A stretch of DNA of 64,000 bases from Methanobrevibacter olleyae. Its GTDB lineage: Archaea > Methanobacteriota > Methanobacteria > Methanobacteriales > Methanobacteriaceae. The notes beneath the pieces are model-generated. The model was not told the origin of the DNA. It saw only the letters and a list, made by a program, of their open reading frames with translations, and did no database searches. This document shows positions 43,261 to 52,966 of this stretch, one piece after another. How positions within the stretch are numbered: position 1 is the first letter of the stretch; each line of letters starts with the position of its first letter. The stretch lies in assembly GCA_015063035.1 (NCBI GenBank), contig SUTG01000001.1, forward strand, positions 62,001 to 126,000, given 5' to 3'. Made by a program: the position numbers and the translations under genes.

Positions 43261-43385
43261 TAGTTTTTAGATAATTTTTAGAATACTTTATTAGATAATT
43301 TTTTTTTAATAGTTTTTAGATAATTTTTAGAATACTTTATTAGATAATTTTTTTTTTAATAGTTTTTAGATAATTTTTAAGATAA
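43261..43385. repeat. Tandem repeat, 49-50 nt unit
   Basis: TAGTTTTTAGATAATTTTTA followed by GAATACTTTATTAGATAATT repeats from 43261, 43310 and 43360 (third copy partial). It fills the space between leuB and leuD. Confidence 0.88.
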
Positions 43386-43386
43386 T

Positions 43387-43872
43387 TTATTCATCCTTTT
43401 GATTTTTTAAATAATTGATCAAGCCACCGGATTCAAGGATTTCAAGCATGAATGGAGGCAATTTTTTAAATTCAATTTCCTTTCCGCTTTCAGATACGAT
43501 CAATCCCTTTTCCATATCCACTTCGATATTCTCGCCATCTCCAATAAGTTCAGACACTCCAGGGGCTTCCAGAAGGGGAACTCCTACATTTGTCGCATTT
43601 CTATAAAAGATTCTTGCAAAGGATTCGGCTATTACAGCAGATATTCCACATCCTTTAATGGCTATTGGTGCATGCTCTCTGCTTGATCCGCATCCGAAAT
43701 TGCTTCCTCCAAGAATGAAGTCTCCCTCATTTACTTTTGACTTAAAGTCAGATACCAATCCTTCCATGCAATGCTCTGATAACCTTTCCTCATCAGTGTA
43801 AATCAAGTATCTTCCTGGAAGAATAATGTCTGTATCAATGTCATTTCCAAATTTCCAAACCTTTCCTTTCAT
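43387..43872 (-). CDS. leuD: 3-isopropylmalate dehydratase small subunit
   Basis: A 161-aa aconitase-family small subunit. It begins MKGKVWKFGNDIDTDIILPG and has FGCGSSREHAP. The substrate loop reads RYLIYTDEE. In M. jannaschii the isopropylmalate enzyme has YLVY here and homoaconitase YLRT, so YLIY points to LeuD, not AksE. The frame is open up to 43929, but that part lacks a ribosome binding site; GAGGTAATAAC precedes ATG at 43872. It starts 22 bases after the leuC stop and forms one enzyme with LeuC. Confidence 0.9.
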   Translation of the reverse strand: MKGKVWKFGNDIDTDIILPGRYLIYTDEERLSEHCMEGLVSDFKSKVNEGDFILGGSNFGCGSSREHAPIAIKGCGISAVIAESFARIFYRNATNVGVPLLEAPGVSELIGDGENIEVDMEKGLIVSESGKEIEFKKLPPFMLEILESGGLINYLKNQKDE

Positions 43873-43894
43873 GTTATTACCTCTGAATATGGAT

Positions 43895-45178
43895 TTATTT
43901 CCCCCTAGGAAGAGAGATTCTTCCTTCAATAGCTGACTGTGCCGCCACTTTAGCAGAACATAGGTAGACTTTTCCTTCTGGACTTCCTTGCCTTCCCTTA
44001 AAGTTTCTGTTGGATGTTGATAGGCTTACCTCATCAGGTCCGATAAGACCTGTATGTCCTCCAAGGCATGGTCCGCAGCATGGTGCTGAAACAAGGGCTC
44101 CAGCTTCTACAAATATCTTGATTAGCCCTTCATCCAATGCCTTAATGTAAGTTTCCTTAGATGCAGGAATGACCAGCATTCTAAGGTCATTTGCTATCTT
44201 GTTTCCTTTCAATATCCTTGCGGCATCTCTCAAGTCTTCGATTCTTCCATTTGTGCATGAACCGATAAACACTTGGTCGATTTCAACATCACCAAGCTCA
44301 CTTGCAGGCTTTACATTATCCACATTATGCGGACAAGCTATTTGCGGTTCAAGCTCACTAACATCAATATCCATAATTTCAAGGCTTGGAGAATCAAGGT
44401 CACTTTTAAGATTTGATTTTTCAACAAATGCCTTAAGCCTGTTTTTATTCTCACCGCTAACGCGGTCTTTAAGGTAATCATATGTCTTTTCATCAGGCTC
44501 TATAAGCCCGGTTTTTCCTCCCATTTCAATTGCCATATTTGATAGCACCATCCTATCTGAAATGCTCATGTTGGAAATGGTTTCCCCTGCAAATTCGCAG
44601 GATTTATATGTTGCGCCATCAGCTCCAACTAGGCCGATAATGTTCAAGATCACATCCTTTGCTGATGTGTTCTCTTTAAGTTTCCCTTCCACATTGAATC
44701 TGATTGTTTCAGGCACCTTAAACCATAACTGACCAGTGGATAGGACCATTGCCATATCTGTAGAGCCAATTCCAGTTGCAAATGCACCAAGGGCCCCATA
44801 TGTGCAGGTATGTGAGTCCGCACCTACAATGACAGTTCCAGGTATCACATGTCCTTTTTCAGGCAAGACCTGATGACAAACCCCTTCCTTAACATCGTAG
44901 AAGTTTTCAATATTCTGTTCCTTTACGAATTTTCTCATCAATATATGGTTATTGGCAGAATCTAGAGAATCTGCTGGAACCTGATGGTCAAATGGAATCA
45001 CTATCTTAGAGGAATCCCAAACCTTTTCAGTTCCTATTTTTTCAAATGATTCAACTGCGAGAGGTCCAGTCAAATCATGCATCATGGCTATATCGATATC
45101 TGCCATGACAATGTCGCCAGCTTCAGCTTCTCCTTTGCCTGAAGCTCTAGCAAATATCTTTTCAGCAATTGTTGACAT
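43895..45178 (-). CDS. leuC: 3-isopropylmalate dehydratase large subunit
   Basis: A 427-aa aconitase-like large subunit binding a [4Fe-4S] cluster. The Cys ligands are in VFIGSCTNG near residue 305 and in CCGPCLGGH near 365; [19 protein letters not shown] and FDHQVPADS are the other signatures. It isomerises 2- and 3-isopropylmalate together with the small subunit encoded 22 bases downstream. Start at 45178 with GAGGTGAAAAT upstream. The large subunit alone cannot separate isopropylmalate from homoaconitate use. Confidence 0.9.
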   Translation of the reverse strand: MSTIAEKIFARASGKGEAEAGDIVMADIDIAMMHDLTGPLAVESFEKIGTEKVWDSSKIVIPFDHQVPADSLDSANNHILMRKFVKEQNIENFYDVKEGVCHQVLPEKGHVIPGTVIVGADSHTCTYGALGAFATGIGSTDMAMVLSTGQLWFKVPETIRFNVEGKLKENTSAKDVILNIIGLVGADGATYKSCEFAGETISNMSISDRMVLSNMAIEMGGKTGLIEPDEKTYDYLKDRVSGENKNRLKAFVEKSNLKSDLDSPSLEIMDIDVSELEPQIACPHNVDNVKPASELGDVEIDQVFIGSCTNGRIEDLRDAARILKGNKIANDLRMLVIPASKETYIKALDEGLIKIFVEAGALVSAPCCGPCLGGHTGLIGPDEVSLSTSNRNFKGRQGSPEGKVYLCSAKVAAQSAIEGRISLPRGK

Positions 45179-45280
45179 ATTTTCACCTCATTTAAAAAGA
45201 GTTAATGATAGTTAGTTAGCATGAAATTAATTTTAAGAATTATTTTAAGTATTATAAAAATATTAATTCATCACTTTTTC

Positions 45281-46540
45281 TTATTTGTTGTATTTATACA
45301 GATTTCCATAATTTATCAAAGTAATGTCCTCTGGCACTTCCTTGATTATGTTTTTGGTGTCAAAGATGATTCCTGTTTTCATGTTTTCAGATAATTTTTC
45401 ATAATCCAAGTTCTTGAATTGGTCATGGTCTGTCAAAATTAAAACCAATGATGAGTCTTTAGTGGCTTCATCAAAATCAAGGTAATCCGGATTGTCAAAG
45501 TGAGGGTCATGGATAGCTATTTCGTATCCTGCCGCCTTAAGTCCAGTGATTATTTCAAATGCAGGGCTTTCCCTCGCATCATCTGTATTTCCCTTATATG
45601 CCACTCCAAACACAGAGATCTTTTCCGCATCAGCATCAAGCTTGGATAAGATTTTCCCAGTGTTTTCTATTACAAATCCAGGCATGCTGTTGTTTGTATC
45701 CCTTGCCAACTTGATTATCTTAGCGGTTTCAGGTGCCTTTGCATAAATGAAATATGGATCAATTGCCAAGCAGTGTCCACCTACTCCAGGGCCAGGGCTA
45801 TGGATATTCACTCTTGGGTGCTTGTTAGCCATTTCAATGACATCAAGTGCATTAACACCAATTTCTGCACCTATCTTTGCAAGCTCATTGGCAAGTGCAA
45901 TGTTCACATCCCTAAAGGTGTTTTCCATACATTTTGACAATTCTGCAGTTTTCGCTTCAGTTTCAATTATTTCCCCTTCAACAAAGGTTCTGTAAACGTC
46001 TGCAGCTTTGCGGCTGCACTCTTCGGTTATTCCACCTACAATCCTGTTGTTGTTAACCAATTCTTTCATGATTTGTCCAGGGAGAACTCTTTCAGGGCAA
46101 TGAGCAAGGAACAAATCTTCTCCAATTGCAAATCCTTCATTTTCAAAAATAGGTTTTATTATCTCATCAGTGGACATAGGAGCTATTGTAGATTCAATGA
46201 TGACAACATTTCCCTTGTTTAAAACAGGTAGGATTGATTGGCATGCAGAGATTACATAGCTTAAGTCACAGCTTAAGTCCTCTTTCACATAAGGTGTAGG
46301 GACTGTAATGATAAATGTGTCTGCCTCTTCCACCTTCAATGAAGCATGATAGTGCCCTTTTTCAACGGCATTCTTAATGGCTTCTGTGATTCCAGGCTCT
46401 TCAATGTGAGCAATTCCTTGGTTTAACTTATCGACAATTTCCTGATTTATATCCACTCCAAGGACTTCACAGCCATTTTTAGCGAACAATGCGGCTGTTG
46501 GCAATCCAATGTAACCTTGACCTACAATACAAATTTTCAT
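45281..46540 (-). CDS. wecC: UDP-N-acetyl-D-mannosamine dehydrogenase-like protein
   Basis: A 419-aa UDP-sugar dehydrogenase. The N-terminal Rossmann motif is MKICIVGQGYIGLPTAALFA; TVPTPY and ESTIAPMST follow; the active-site Cys lies in GVGGHCLAIDPYF. The C-terminal domain has GVAYKGNTDDARESP. It oxidises a UDP-hexose or UDP-HexNAc to the uronic acid for surface glycans; the WecC branch is chosen by overall sequence character. Start at 46540. It is divergent from the rhamnose genes that begin at 46932. Confidence 0.85.
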   Translation of the reverse strand: MKICIVGQGYIGLPTAALFAKNGCEVLGVDINQEIVDKLNQGIAHIEEPGITEAIKNAVEKGHYHASLKVEEADTFIITVPTPYVKEDLSCDLSYVISACQSILPVLNKGNVVIIESTIAPMSTDEIIKPIFENEGFAIGEDLFLAHCPERVLPGQIMKELVNNNRIVGGITEECSRKAADVYRTFVEGEIIETEAKTAELSKCMENTFRDVNIALANELAKIGAEIGVNALDVIEMANKHPRVNIHSPGPGVGGHCLAIDPYFIYAKAPETAKIIKLARDTNNSMPGFVIENTGKILSKLDADAEKISVFGVAYKGNTDDARESPAFEIITGLKAAGYEIAIHDPHFDNPDYLDFDEATKDSSLVLILTDHDQFKNLDYEKLSENMKTGIIFDTKNIIKEVPEDITLINYGNLYKYNK

Positions 46541-46931
46541 AAATATCGCCCTGATTATTTTGTTTTCTAATCGTTATAAATTATTTTTAAGATAAAACTT
46601 ATTTTAAGTATTCTAATTGTTTTAGATTATTTTTAAGATAAAACTTTTTTTAAGTATTCTAATTGTTTTAGATTATTTTTAAGATAAAACTTTTTTTAAA
46701 GCTTAATAGTTTATACGAATTAATTTATGATTTTTATTTAATATAAATATTTTATATAAACTCTATTATATTTTATAGAATATATTTATATTTTATAAAA
46801 CTAAAAATTATATTATAATGTTTTAATTGTTTTAAGCATGTCAATAATTTTAATTGTTTTAAGCATAACAATGATTTTAATTGTTTTAAGATAAAATAAT
46901 TCATTGATTTTAATTTAATTTGAGGAATTTT
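46541..46931. repeat. Two tandem arrays in the wecC/rfbD gap
   Basis: A 46-nt unit with TTATTTTTAAGATAAAACTT starts at 46581, 46627 and 46673. A second array of about 28 nt (TTTTAATTGTTTTAAGCATA-like) covers 46820-46905. Between them is A/T-rich sequence in which divergent promoters must lie; no gene is seen. Confidence 0.85.
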
Positions 46932-47792
46932 ATGAAAATAATGATAACTGGTGCCTATGGAATGTTAGGTTCTGATTTAAGAGAGGTTCTTAAAAACTTT
47001 GAATTGATTTGTACCGGTTCTAAGGATTTGGACATTAGCGATGAAGAGAAAGTGATGGACTTTATCAGTGAAAAATCACCTGATTTGGTAATTAATGCCG
47101 CCGCATATACTGCTGTTGATGATTGTGAAACCCATTATGATGAGGCATATGCAGTAAATGCATTGGGTCCTAAAAATTTAGCAATCTCTTGCAAAAGCAT
47201 TGATGTTCCTTTAGTCCATATCAGCACAGATTATGTCTTCGATGGAAGCAAAAGAACTCCTCTTGTTGAAACCGATAAGTTAGGTCCTCAAAGCGCTTAT
47301 GGAAAAACAAAATTGGAAGGAGAGAAATTCATTCAACAAAATACTGATAAGTATTTCATCCTTCGTACTGCATGGCTATATGGCCTTCATGGAAACAATT
47401 TCGTAAAGACAATGCTCGAATTGGCAGAGACTCATGATGAGATAACTGTGGTGAATGATCAAATAGGCTCTCCAACATATTCCTTGGATTTGGCTGTAGC
47501 AATCACCAATCTATTGCATAGTGACAAGTACGGCATTTACCATGTTACAAATGAGGGAGCATGTTCCTGGTATGACTTTGCAAAAATGATATTTGAATTT
47601 TCCAATGTTGATGTAAATGTCATTCCAGTAAGCACTGAAGAATTTCCAAGGCCTGCTCCAAGACCTCATTATTCAGTTTTGGATAATAAAAAGTGGAATG
47701 CATCAGGTTTTGTTGCAATGAGAGACTATAAAGAGGCTTTAGGTGCATACTTATCATTGTATAATTTCTTAAAGAGACTTAGAAAAATTTGA
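46932..47792 (+). CDS. rfbD: dTDP-4-dehydrorhamnose reductase
   Basis: A 286-aa short-chain-dehydrogenase-like enzyme, last step of dTDP-L-rhamnose synthesis. It has the NAD(P) motif ITGAYGMLGSDLREVL, STDYVFDG and the catalytic YGKTK. The TTG at 46920 lies within the GAGG ribosome binding site, so ATG at 46932 is preferred. It opens the rfbDACB cluster; the enzymes act in the cytoplasm to supply rhamnose for surface polysaccharide. Confidence 0.88.
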   Translation: MKIMITGAYGMLGSDLREVLKNFELICTGSKDLDISDEEKVMDFISEKSPDLVINAAAYTAVDDCETHYDEAYAVNALGPKNLAISCKSIDVPLVHISTDYVFDGSKRTPLVETDKLGPQSAYGKTKLEGEKFIQQNTDKYFILRTAWLYGLHGNNFVKTMLELAETHDEITVVNDQIGSPTYSLDLAVAITNLLHSDKYGIYHVTNEGACSWYDFAKMIFEFSNVDVNVIPVSTEEFPRPAPRPHYSVLDNKKWNASGFVAMRDYKEALGAYLSLYNFLKRLRKI

Positions 47793-47814
47793 TTATCCAT
47801 ATTAAAAAATTCCA

Positions 47815-47970
47815 TTTAAATTCTAAAAACATATTAAAATTTAGTTAAAAATAATTCTTAAAAATTCAATTTAAATTCTAAAGACTTATAAAAAATTTAG
47901 TTAAAAATAATTCTTAAAAATTCAATTTAAATTCTAAAGACTTATAAAAAATTTAGTTAAAAATAATTCT
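47815..47970. repeat. Tandem repeat, 56-nt unit, three copies
   Basis: TTTAGTTAAAAATAATTCTT recurs at 47840, 47896 and 47952, with AAAAATTCAATTTAAATTCT between. It occupies almost all of the rfbD-rfbA gap. Confidence 0.9.
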
Positions 47971-47988
47971 TATAAAGTGAGTGATTAT

Positions 47989-48861
47989 ATGAAAGGAATC
48001 GTATTGGCCGGTGGTGCTGGAACTAGATTGTATCCAATTACAAAGGCTGTTTCCAAACAGCTATTGCCTTTATATGATAAACCAATGATCTATTATCCTA
48101 TATCCGTTTTGATGTTAGCTAACATCAAGGATATTCTCATAATTTCAACTCCAAGAGACTTGCCTATGTATAAGGAATTGTTAGGTGATGGGTCTGATTT
48201 GGGAATGTCCTTCTCTTATGCTGAGCAGGAAAATCCTAATGGATTGGCTGAAGCATTCATCATTGGTGAAGAGTTCATAGGAGATGACAATGTTGCCCTT
48301 ATCTTAGGGGACAATGTATTCCATGGACATAGGTTTACCGAAATATTGGAAAGGGCATGCGCTCTTGAAGATGGGGCAGTGATCTTTGGATACTATACAA
48401 ACAAGCCTGAGGCATTTGGTGTTGTTGAGTTTGATAAGGAGTGGAATGTATTGTCCATTGAGGAAAAGCCTGATTATCCTAAATCCAATTATGTAGTTCC
48501 GGGACTTTATTTCTATGACAATGACGTCATTGAAATAGCGAAAAATGTCGAGCCCTCTGAAAGGGGAGAGCTTGAAATCACTTCGGTCAATGAGGAGTAT
48601 CTTAAATGCGGTAAGCTTAAGGTTGAATTGCTTGGTAGAGGAATGGCTTGGCTGGATACTGGTACTCATGACGGTTTGCTTGAAGCAAGTAACTTCATTG
48701 AAACAGTTCAAAGAAGACAAAGCTTGTACATTGCTTGTTTGGAAGAGATAGCTTACTTAAAAGGTTATATCAATAAGGAAGATTTATTGAGGCTAGCTGA
48801 TCCTCTTAAGAAAACCGAATATGGCCAATATTTAATTGAACTGGCTGAGAGAAAGCGTTAG
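47989..48861 (+). CDS. rfbA: Glucose-1-phosphate thymidylyltransferase
   Basis: A 290-aa nucleotidyltransferase making dTDP-glucose. The nucleotide-binding start is [20 protein letters not shown] with [24 protein letters not shown] and [20 protein letters not shown] follow. GTG at 47977 is within the ribosome binding site; ATG at 47989 is the start. Second gene of the cluster; the rfbC start lies 11 bases downstream of its stop. Confidence 0.92.
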   Translation: MKGIVLAGGAGTRLYPITKAVSKQLLPLYDKPMIYYPISVLMLANIKDILIISTPRDLPMYKELLGDGSDLGMSFSYAEQENPNGLAEAFIIGEEFIGDDNVALILGDNVFHGHRFTEILERACALEDGAVIFGYYTNKPEAFGVVEFDKEWNVLSIEEKPDYPKSNYVVPGLYFYDNDVIEIAKNVEPSERGELEITSVNEEYLKCGKLKVELLGRGMAWLDTGTHDGLLEASNFIETVQRRQSLYIACLEEIAYLKGYINKEDLLRLADPLKKTEYGQYLIELAERKR

Positions 48862-48872
48862 GAGTGGAGTTA

Positions 48873-49436
48873 ATGGGTAAATTCAAAATTACAAAAAGTG
48901 AAATTGAAGGAGTCTTCACTGTTGATCCAACTGTTTTTGGTGATGAGAGAGGATACTTTATGGAAACCTACAATGAAAATGATTTCAAGGAGGAAGGAAT
49001 TGACTTGACCTTTGTCCAGGATAATCAATCCAAATCATCAAAGGGAGTTTTAAGAGGGCTTCATTTCCAATACACCCAACCTCAAGGAAAATTGGTTCGT
49101 GTAATAAGAGGCGAGGTTTTTGATGTAGCTGTTGACCTTAGGAAAAATTCAGAGACCTATGGAAAATGGGTTGGAGAGATTCTTTCCGAAGAGAATAAGA
49201 AACAGCTTTTTGTTCCAAAAGGATTTGCTCATGGATTCTTGGTTTTATCTGATGAGGCAGAATTCGTTTACAAATGCACCGATTTCTATAATGGCGAGGA
49301 TGAAGGGGGAATCATTTGGAATGATCCCGATATAGCTATTGATTGGCCATTGGAAGGAATAGGAGAGGAAAACATCATTTTATCCGATAAGGATAAGTTA
49401 TGGAAAGCAATGAAGGAAACCGAAACTGATTTCTGA
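48873..49436 (+). CDS. rfbC: dTDP-4-dehydrorhamnose 3,5-epimerase
   Basis: A 187-aa cupin-fold epimerase. FGDERGYFMETYNENDF, the active-site stretch VLRGLHFQ and VRVIRGEVFDVAVDLRKNS are diagnostic. Start ATG at 48873, placed by AGGAGTGG at 48860-48867; the in-frame GTG at 48864 falls inside it. It acts between rfbB and rfbD products. Confidence 0.92.
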   Translation: MGKFKITKSEIEGVFTVDPTVFGDERGYFMETYNENDFKEEGIDLTFVQDNQSKSSKGVLRGLHFQYTQPQGKLVRVIRGEVFDVAVDLRKNSETYGKWVGEILSEENKKQLFVPKGFAHGFLVLSDEAEFVYKCTDFYNGEDEGGIIWNDPDIAIDWPLEGIGEENIILSDKDKLWKAMKETETDF

Positions 49437-49439
49437 TTG

Positions 49440-49632
49440 AAAATTATTATCAAATTAATATTACAATTATTTTCAACAATCATTATCAATTATTCTCAAT
49501 AATTATCAATTATTATCTAATTAAAATTACAATTATTATCAATTATTATCTAATTAAAATTACAATTATTATCAATTATTCTCAATAATTTTCAATTATT
49601 ATCAAATTAAAATTATAATTATTATCAATTAT
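49440..49632. repeat. Complex A/T tandem repeats before rfbB
   Basis: Interleaved copies of AATTATTATCAATTATT, CTCAATAATTATC and CTAATTAAAATTACAATTAT are arranged tandemly through the rfbC-rfbB gap, including a clear 38-nt-type duplication. No gene is present. Confidence 0.75.
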
Positions 49633-49646
49633 TCAAATGTGATTAT

Positions 49647-50654
49647 ATGACAAAAGTTCTAATAACAGGTGGAGCAGGATTTATAGGAAGCAATTTTGTT
49701 AAGTATATGCTTGAAAAGTATCCTGATTATGAGATTATAAATTTAGATGCCCTAACATACTGTGGAAATCTTGAAAATCTGGAGGACATTGAAGACAATC
49801 CCAATTATAAATTTGTGAAAGGGGACATTCAAGATGCAGAATTGGTGGATTCCATTGTCAAGGATGTTGATTATATAGTTCATTTTGCTGCTGAAAGTCA
49901 TGTGGACCGAAGCATTGAAGACCCTCAAATCTTCATAAAAACCAATATCATAGGAACTCAAGTGCTTTTGGATTCAGCAAGGAAACACAATATTAAGAAG
50001 TTCCTACAGGTTTCTACTGATGAAGTCTATGGAAGCCTTGGCAAGGAAGGGTATTTCACAGAAGAAACTCCACTTCAGGCAAACAGCCCCTATTCAGCTT
50101 CAAAGGCAGGTGCCGATTTAATGGTCAGAGCTTATGGAGAAACATTTGGATTGCCAATCAACATTACAAGGTGCTCAAACAATTACGGCCCTTACCAATT
50201 CCCTGAAAAGCTTATTCCTTTAATGATTTCAAATGCTTTAGAGGATAAGGAATTGCCTGTTTACGGTGATGGAAAGAACGTCAGGGATTGGTTGCATGTC
50301 TATGACCATTGCACAGCCATTGACCTTGTTCTTCATAAGGGAAAATTGGGGGAGGTCTACAATATCGGAGGCCATAATGAAAAGGAAAACATTGAAATCG
50401 TTAAGCTCATTTTGAAAGAGCTTGGCAAGAGCGAATCCCTGATTAAATTCGTTAAAGACAGATTAGGCCATGACAGACGCTATGCAATCGATTCGGCTAA
50501 AATCACTGAGGAATTGGGATGGAAGCCTAAATACACCTTTGAAACTGGAATCATAGAAACAATCAATTGGTATTTGGATAATCAGGATTGGATGGAAAAG
50601 GTAAAATCCGGTGAGTATCAGGAATATTATGAGAAAATGTATTCTAAGAAATAA
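49647..50654 (+). CDS. rfbB: dTDP-glucose 4,6-dehydratase
   Basis: A 335-aa SDR-type dehydratase. NAD motif TGGAGFIGSNFVKYML, FAAESHVDRSIEDP, STDEVYGSLG and the catalytic YSASKAGADLM are present, as is the NNYGPYQFPEKLIP motif. It converts dTDP-glucose to the 4-keto-6-deoxy sugar. GTGAT before ATG at 49647. Its final codons are copied into the downstream spacer. Confidence 0.93.
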   Translation: MTKVLITGGAGFIGSNFVKYMLEKYPDYEIINLDALTYCGNLENLEDIEDNPNYKFVKGDIQDAELVDSIVKDVDYIVHFAAESHVDRSIEDPQIFIKTNIIGTQVLLDSARKHNIKKFLQVSTDEVYGSLGKEGYFTEETPLQANSPYSASKAGADLMVRAYGETFGLPINITRCSNNYGPYQFPEKLIPLMISNALEDKELPVYGDGKNVRDWLHVYDHCTAIDLVLHKGKLGEVYNIGGHNEKENIEIVKLILKELGKSESLIKFVKDRLGHDRRYAIDSAKITEELGWKPKYTFETGIIETINWYLDNQDWMEKVKSGEYQEYYEKMYSKK

Positions 50655-50720
50655 TATTTTAAGCTTATTTATCAGGAATATTATGAGAAAATGTATTCTA
50701 AGAAATAATATTTTAGGCTT
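50616..50720. repeat. Tandem copy of the rfbB 3' end (54-nt unit)
   Basis: TATCAGGAATATTATGAGAA with the following AATGTATTCTAAGAAATAAT begins at 50616 and again at 50670. The first copy is the end of rfbB; the second is noncoding. Confidence 0.9.
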
Positions 50721-50803
50721 TTTATTAATTTAAAGATTAAAATAAAAAAAATTAAAAATTGATTAAAGAAATTAAATTTAAAATTTTTGTCTAAAGTGAT
50801 CTT

Positions 50804-51787
50804 ATGAAAGTATCAGTAGTTACACCAAATTACAATGGATTGAAGTTCTTGAATAACTACTTTGAAACATTATTGATTCAAAGCAGATTCATTGAAGAGA
50901 TCATTTTAATTGACAATGCATCTACTGATGGAAGCATAGAATTCATTGAAGAGTTTATAAGGAGCTCAAACTATCCAATAGACATAGTTCTAATCAAAAA
51001 TGATGATAACTTAGGCTTTGCTCCTGCAGTCAATCAGGGAATAAAAGCGGCAAAGTGCGAGTACATATATTCCCTAAACAATGATGTCGAATTGGAATGG
51101 AACGCTTTGGAAGAGATTATCAAAGCTATGGATGAGTCAATTGATTTAGGTGAAAATCCTTTTTCAATACAGTCAAAGATGATTCAGCATTACGATAGAA
51201 AGCTGATTGATGATGCGGGAGATGAGTACACCATCCTTGCGTGGACAAAGAAGATTGGGGATGGCCAGCCTGTAGAAAGGTACAATGAGAAGAGAGAAAT
51301 ATTCTCATCCTGTGCAGGTGCCGCATTGTATAGAAAATCAGTTCTAGAGGAAATAGGGCATTTTGATGATAGTTTCTTTGCTTATGTGGAAGATATCGAC
51401 TTGGCGTATAGGTCTCAGATTTATGGATATAAGAATTATTTCTGCCCAAATTCAATCGTCTACCATTATGGAAGCGGAACAAGCGGCAGCAGATACAATG
51501 AATTCAAGATCAAATTGGCAGCCCGTAACAACATATTCCTGGTTTACAAGAACTTTCCGATTTTACAGAAAATAATCAATTTCATATTCCTATTCCTTGG
51601 ATTTTTAATCAAGTACCTTTTCTTTGCAATGAAAGGATACGGTTCCATTTACTTGGAAGGAGTCAAGGAAGGATTGGGAACTAGGAAAAAATTAACAAAG
51701 ACCCCTTTTTTAAGAAAAAACTGGAAAAATTACTTTAAAATAGAATGGAAACTTATAAAAAACACTTTTAATTACTTAAGGAAATAA
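50804..51787 (+). CDS. Family 2 glycosyltransferase (rhamnosyltransferase-like)
   Basis: A 327-aa GT2 protein. VVTPNYNGLKFLNNYFETLL, IDNASTDGS, a DxD-like NNDVELEWN and the acceptor-side FFAYVEDIDLAYRSQIYGY are seen. One or two hydrophobic segments near residues 255-285 suggest membrane association. The closest functional type is rhamnosyltransferase, consistent with the preceding dTDP-rhamnose genes. Start at 50804 with GTGAT upstream. Confidence 0.85.
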   Translation: MKVSVVTPNYNGLKFLNNYFETLLIQSRFIEEIILIDNASTDGSIEFIEEFIRSSNYPIDIVLIKNDDNLGFAPAVNQGIKAAKCEYIYSLNNDVELEWNALEEIIKAMDESIDLGENPFSIQSKMIQHYDRKLIDDAGDEYTILAWTKKIGDGQPVERYNEKREIFSSCAGAALYRKSVLEEIGHFDDSFFAYVEDIDLAYRSQIYGYKNYFCPNSIVYHYGSGTSGSRYNEFKIKLAARNNIFLVYKNFPILQKIINFIFLFLGFLIKYLFFAMKGYGSIYLEGVKEGLGTRKKLTKTPFLRKNWKNYFKIEWKLIKNTFNYLRK

Positions 51788-51872
51788 GGCTTTTATAAAA
51801 AACACTTTTAATTACTTAAGGAAATAAGGCTTTTATAAAAAACACTTTTAATTACTTAAGGAATAAGGCTTT
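51753..51872. repeat. Tandem copies of the glycosyltransferase 3' end (40-nt unit)
   Basis: TTATAAAAAACACTTTTAAT followed by TACTTAAGGAAATAAGGCTT begins at 51753, 51793 and 51833. The first copy is the gene end with its TAA; the other two are noncoding and nearly identical. Confidence 0.92.
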
Positions 51873-51888
51873 AGTTAGGTGTAAGAAA

Positions 51889-52785
51889 ATGAGAAATTTA
51901 GACTTATCAATCATCATTGTTAATTACAACACATTTAAGTTAACAAAGGAGACCATTGATTCATGTTTGGCTGAGCCGACACATTACACATATGAAATCT
52001 TTCTTGTAGACAATAAGTCAACTGATGACAGCCTGGAAAAATTGGAGGACTACTTCAAGGAGGAGATTTCAAGAGGAATCATTAAGGTTATAGCCAACTC
52101 CAGCAATGATGGATTTGCAAAGGCTAATAATTTAGCTATTGAGCAATCTGAAGGGGAATATGTCCTTCTTTTAAACTCAGATACACTTATAAAAGAGGCT
52201 ACAATCGACAAATGCATGGATTATATGACTAAAGGTACAAATGCTGATGTCGGTGCATTAGGCTGCAAGGTTTCACTTGCAGATGGCTCTCTTGACAAGG
52301 CCTGCAAACGCAGTTTTCCAAATCCTGCAAATGCTTTCTATAAGCTGTTCAATGTCAAGACAAGCAGTGGAAGGGACGATTATAATCTTGATGATTTGGA
52401 TGATGATGGAGTCTATGAAATCGACTGCTTGGTTGGAGCATTCATGCTTGTTAGAAGAACCGCAATTGATGATGTGGGACTTTTGGATGACACTTTCTTC
52501 ATGTATGGTGAGGATATTGACTGGTGTTACAGGATAAAGCAGGCAGGATGGAGAATCGTTTACTTTGGAGAAGCTGAAATAATCCACTATAAGGGAGCAA
52601 GCAGTGAGGATAAAAAGACCAAGAAGAGAAATCCAAAGCTCATTTATGAATTCTATAGGGCAATGTATATTTTCTATAGGAAGCACTATACCAAAAAGTA
52701 CAATGTGTTTGTAAACATTGCAGTTTACATTGGAATAGCTGTCTTATTGGTTTTCAATTTAATCCGTAATGCTTTAAGGTCTTGA
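51889..52785 (+). CDS. Family 2 glycosyltransferase
   Basis: A 298-aa GT2 enzyme with IIIVNYNTFKLTKETIDSCL, VDNKSTDDS, LLLNSDTLIKE and the EDIDWCYRIKQAGW acceptor motif, related to the preceding glycosyltransferase. A C-terminal hydrophobic stretch (about 272-293) may anchor it. AGGTG before ATG at 51889. Likely adds sugars to the same lipid-linked glycan. Confidence 0.85.
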   Translation: MRNLDLSIIIVNYNTFKLTKETIDSCLAEPTHYTYEIFLVDNKSTDDSLEKLEDYFKEEISRGIIKVIANSSNDGFAKANNLAIEQSEGEYVLLLNSDTLIKEATIDKCMDYMTKGTNADVGALGCKVSLADGSLDKACKRSFPNPANAFYKLFNVKTSSGRDDYNLDDLDDDGVYEIDCLVGAFMLVRRTAIDDVGLLDDTFFMYGEDIDWCYRIKQAGWRIVYFGEAEIIHYKGASSEDKKTKKRNPKLIYEFYRAMYIFYRKHYTKKYNVFVNIAVYIGIAVLLVFNLIRNALRS

Positions 52786-52966
52786 GAGGTCAAGCCTCCA
52801 AAAAATCATCATCTGGTATTCTAGCAAATATATAAATATCATCAATTTCCATCAAAATTTAGGTAATTTTATAAATAATATCTATTAAATCTAATAATGA
52901 TAGGAATATTAATTTTATATAAATTAATTTTGATTTAAAGTATGGCAAATAAGGTAGAGTGGTAAA

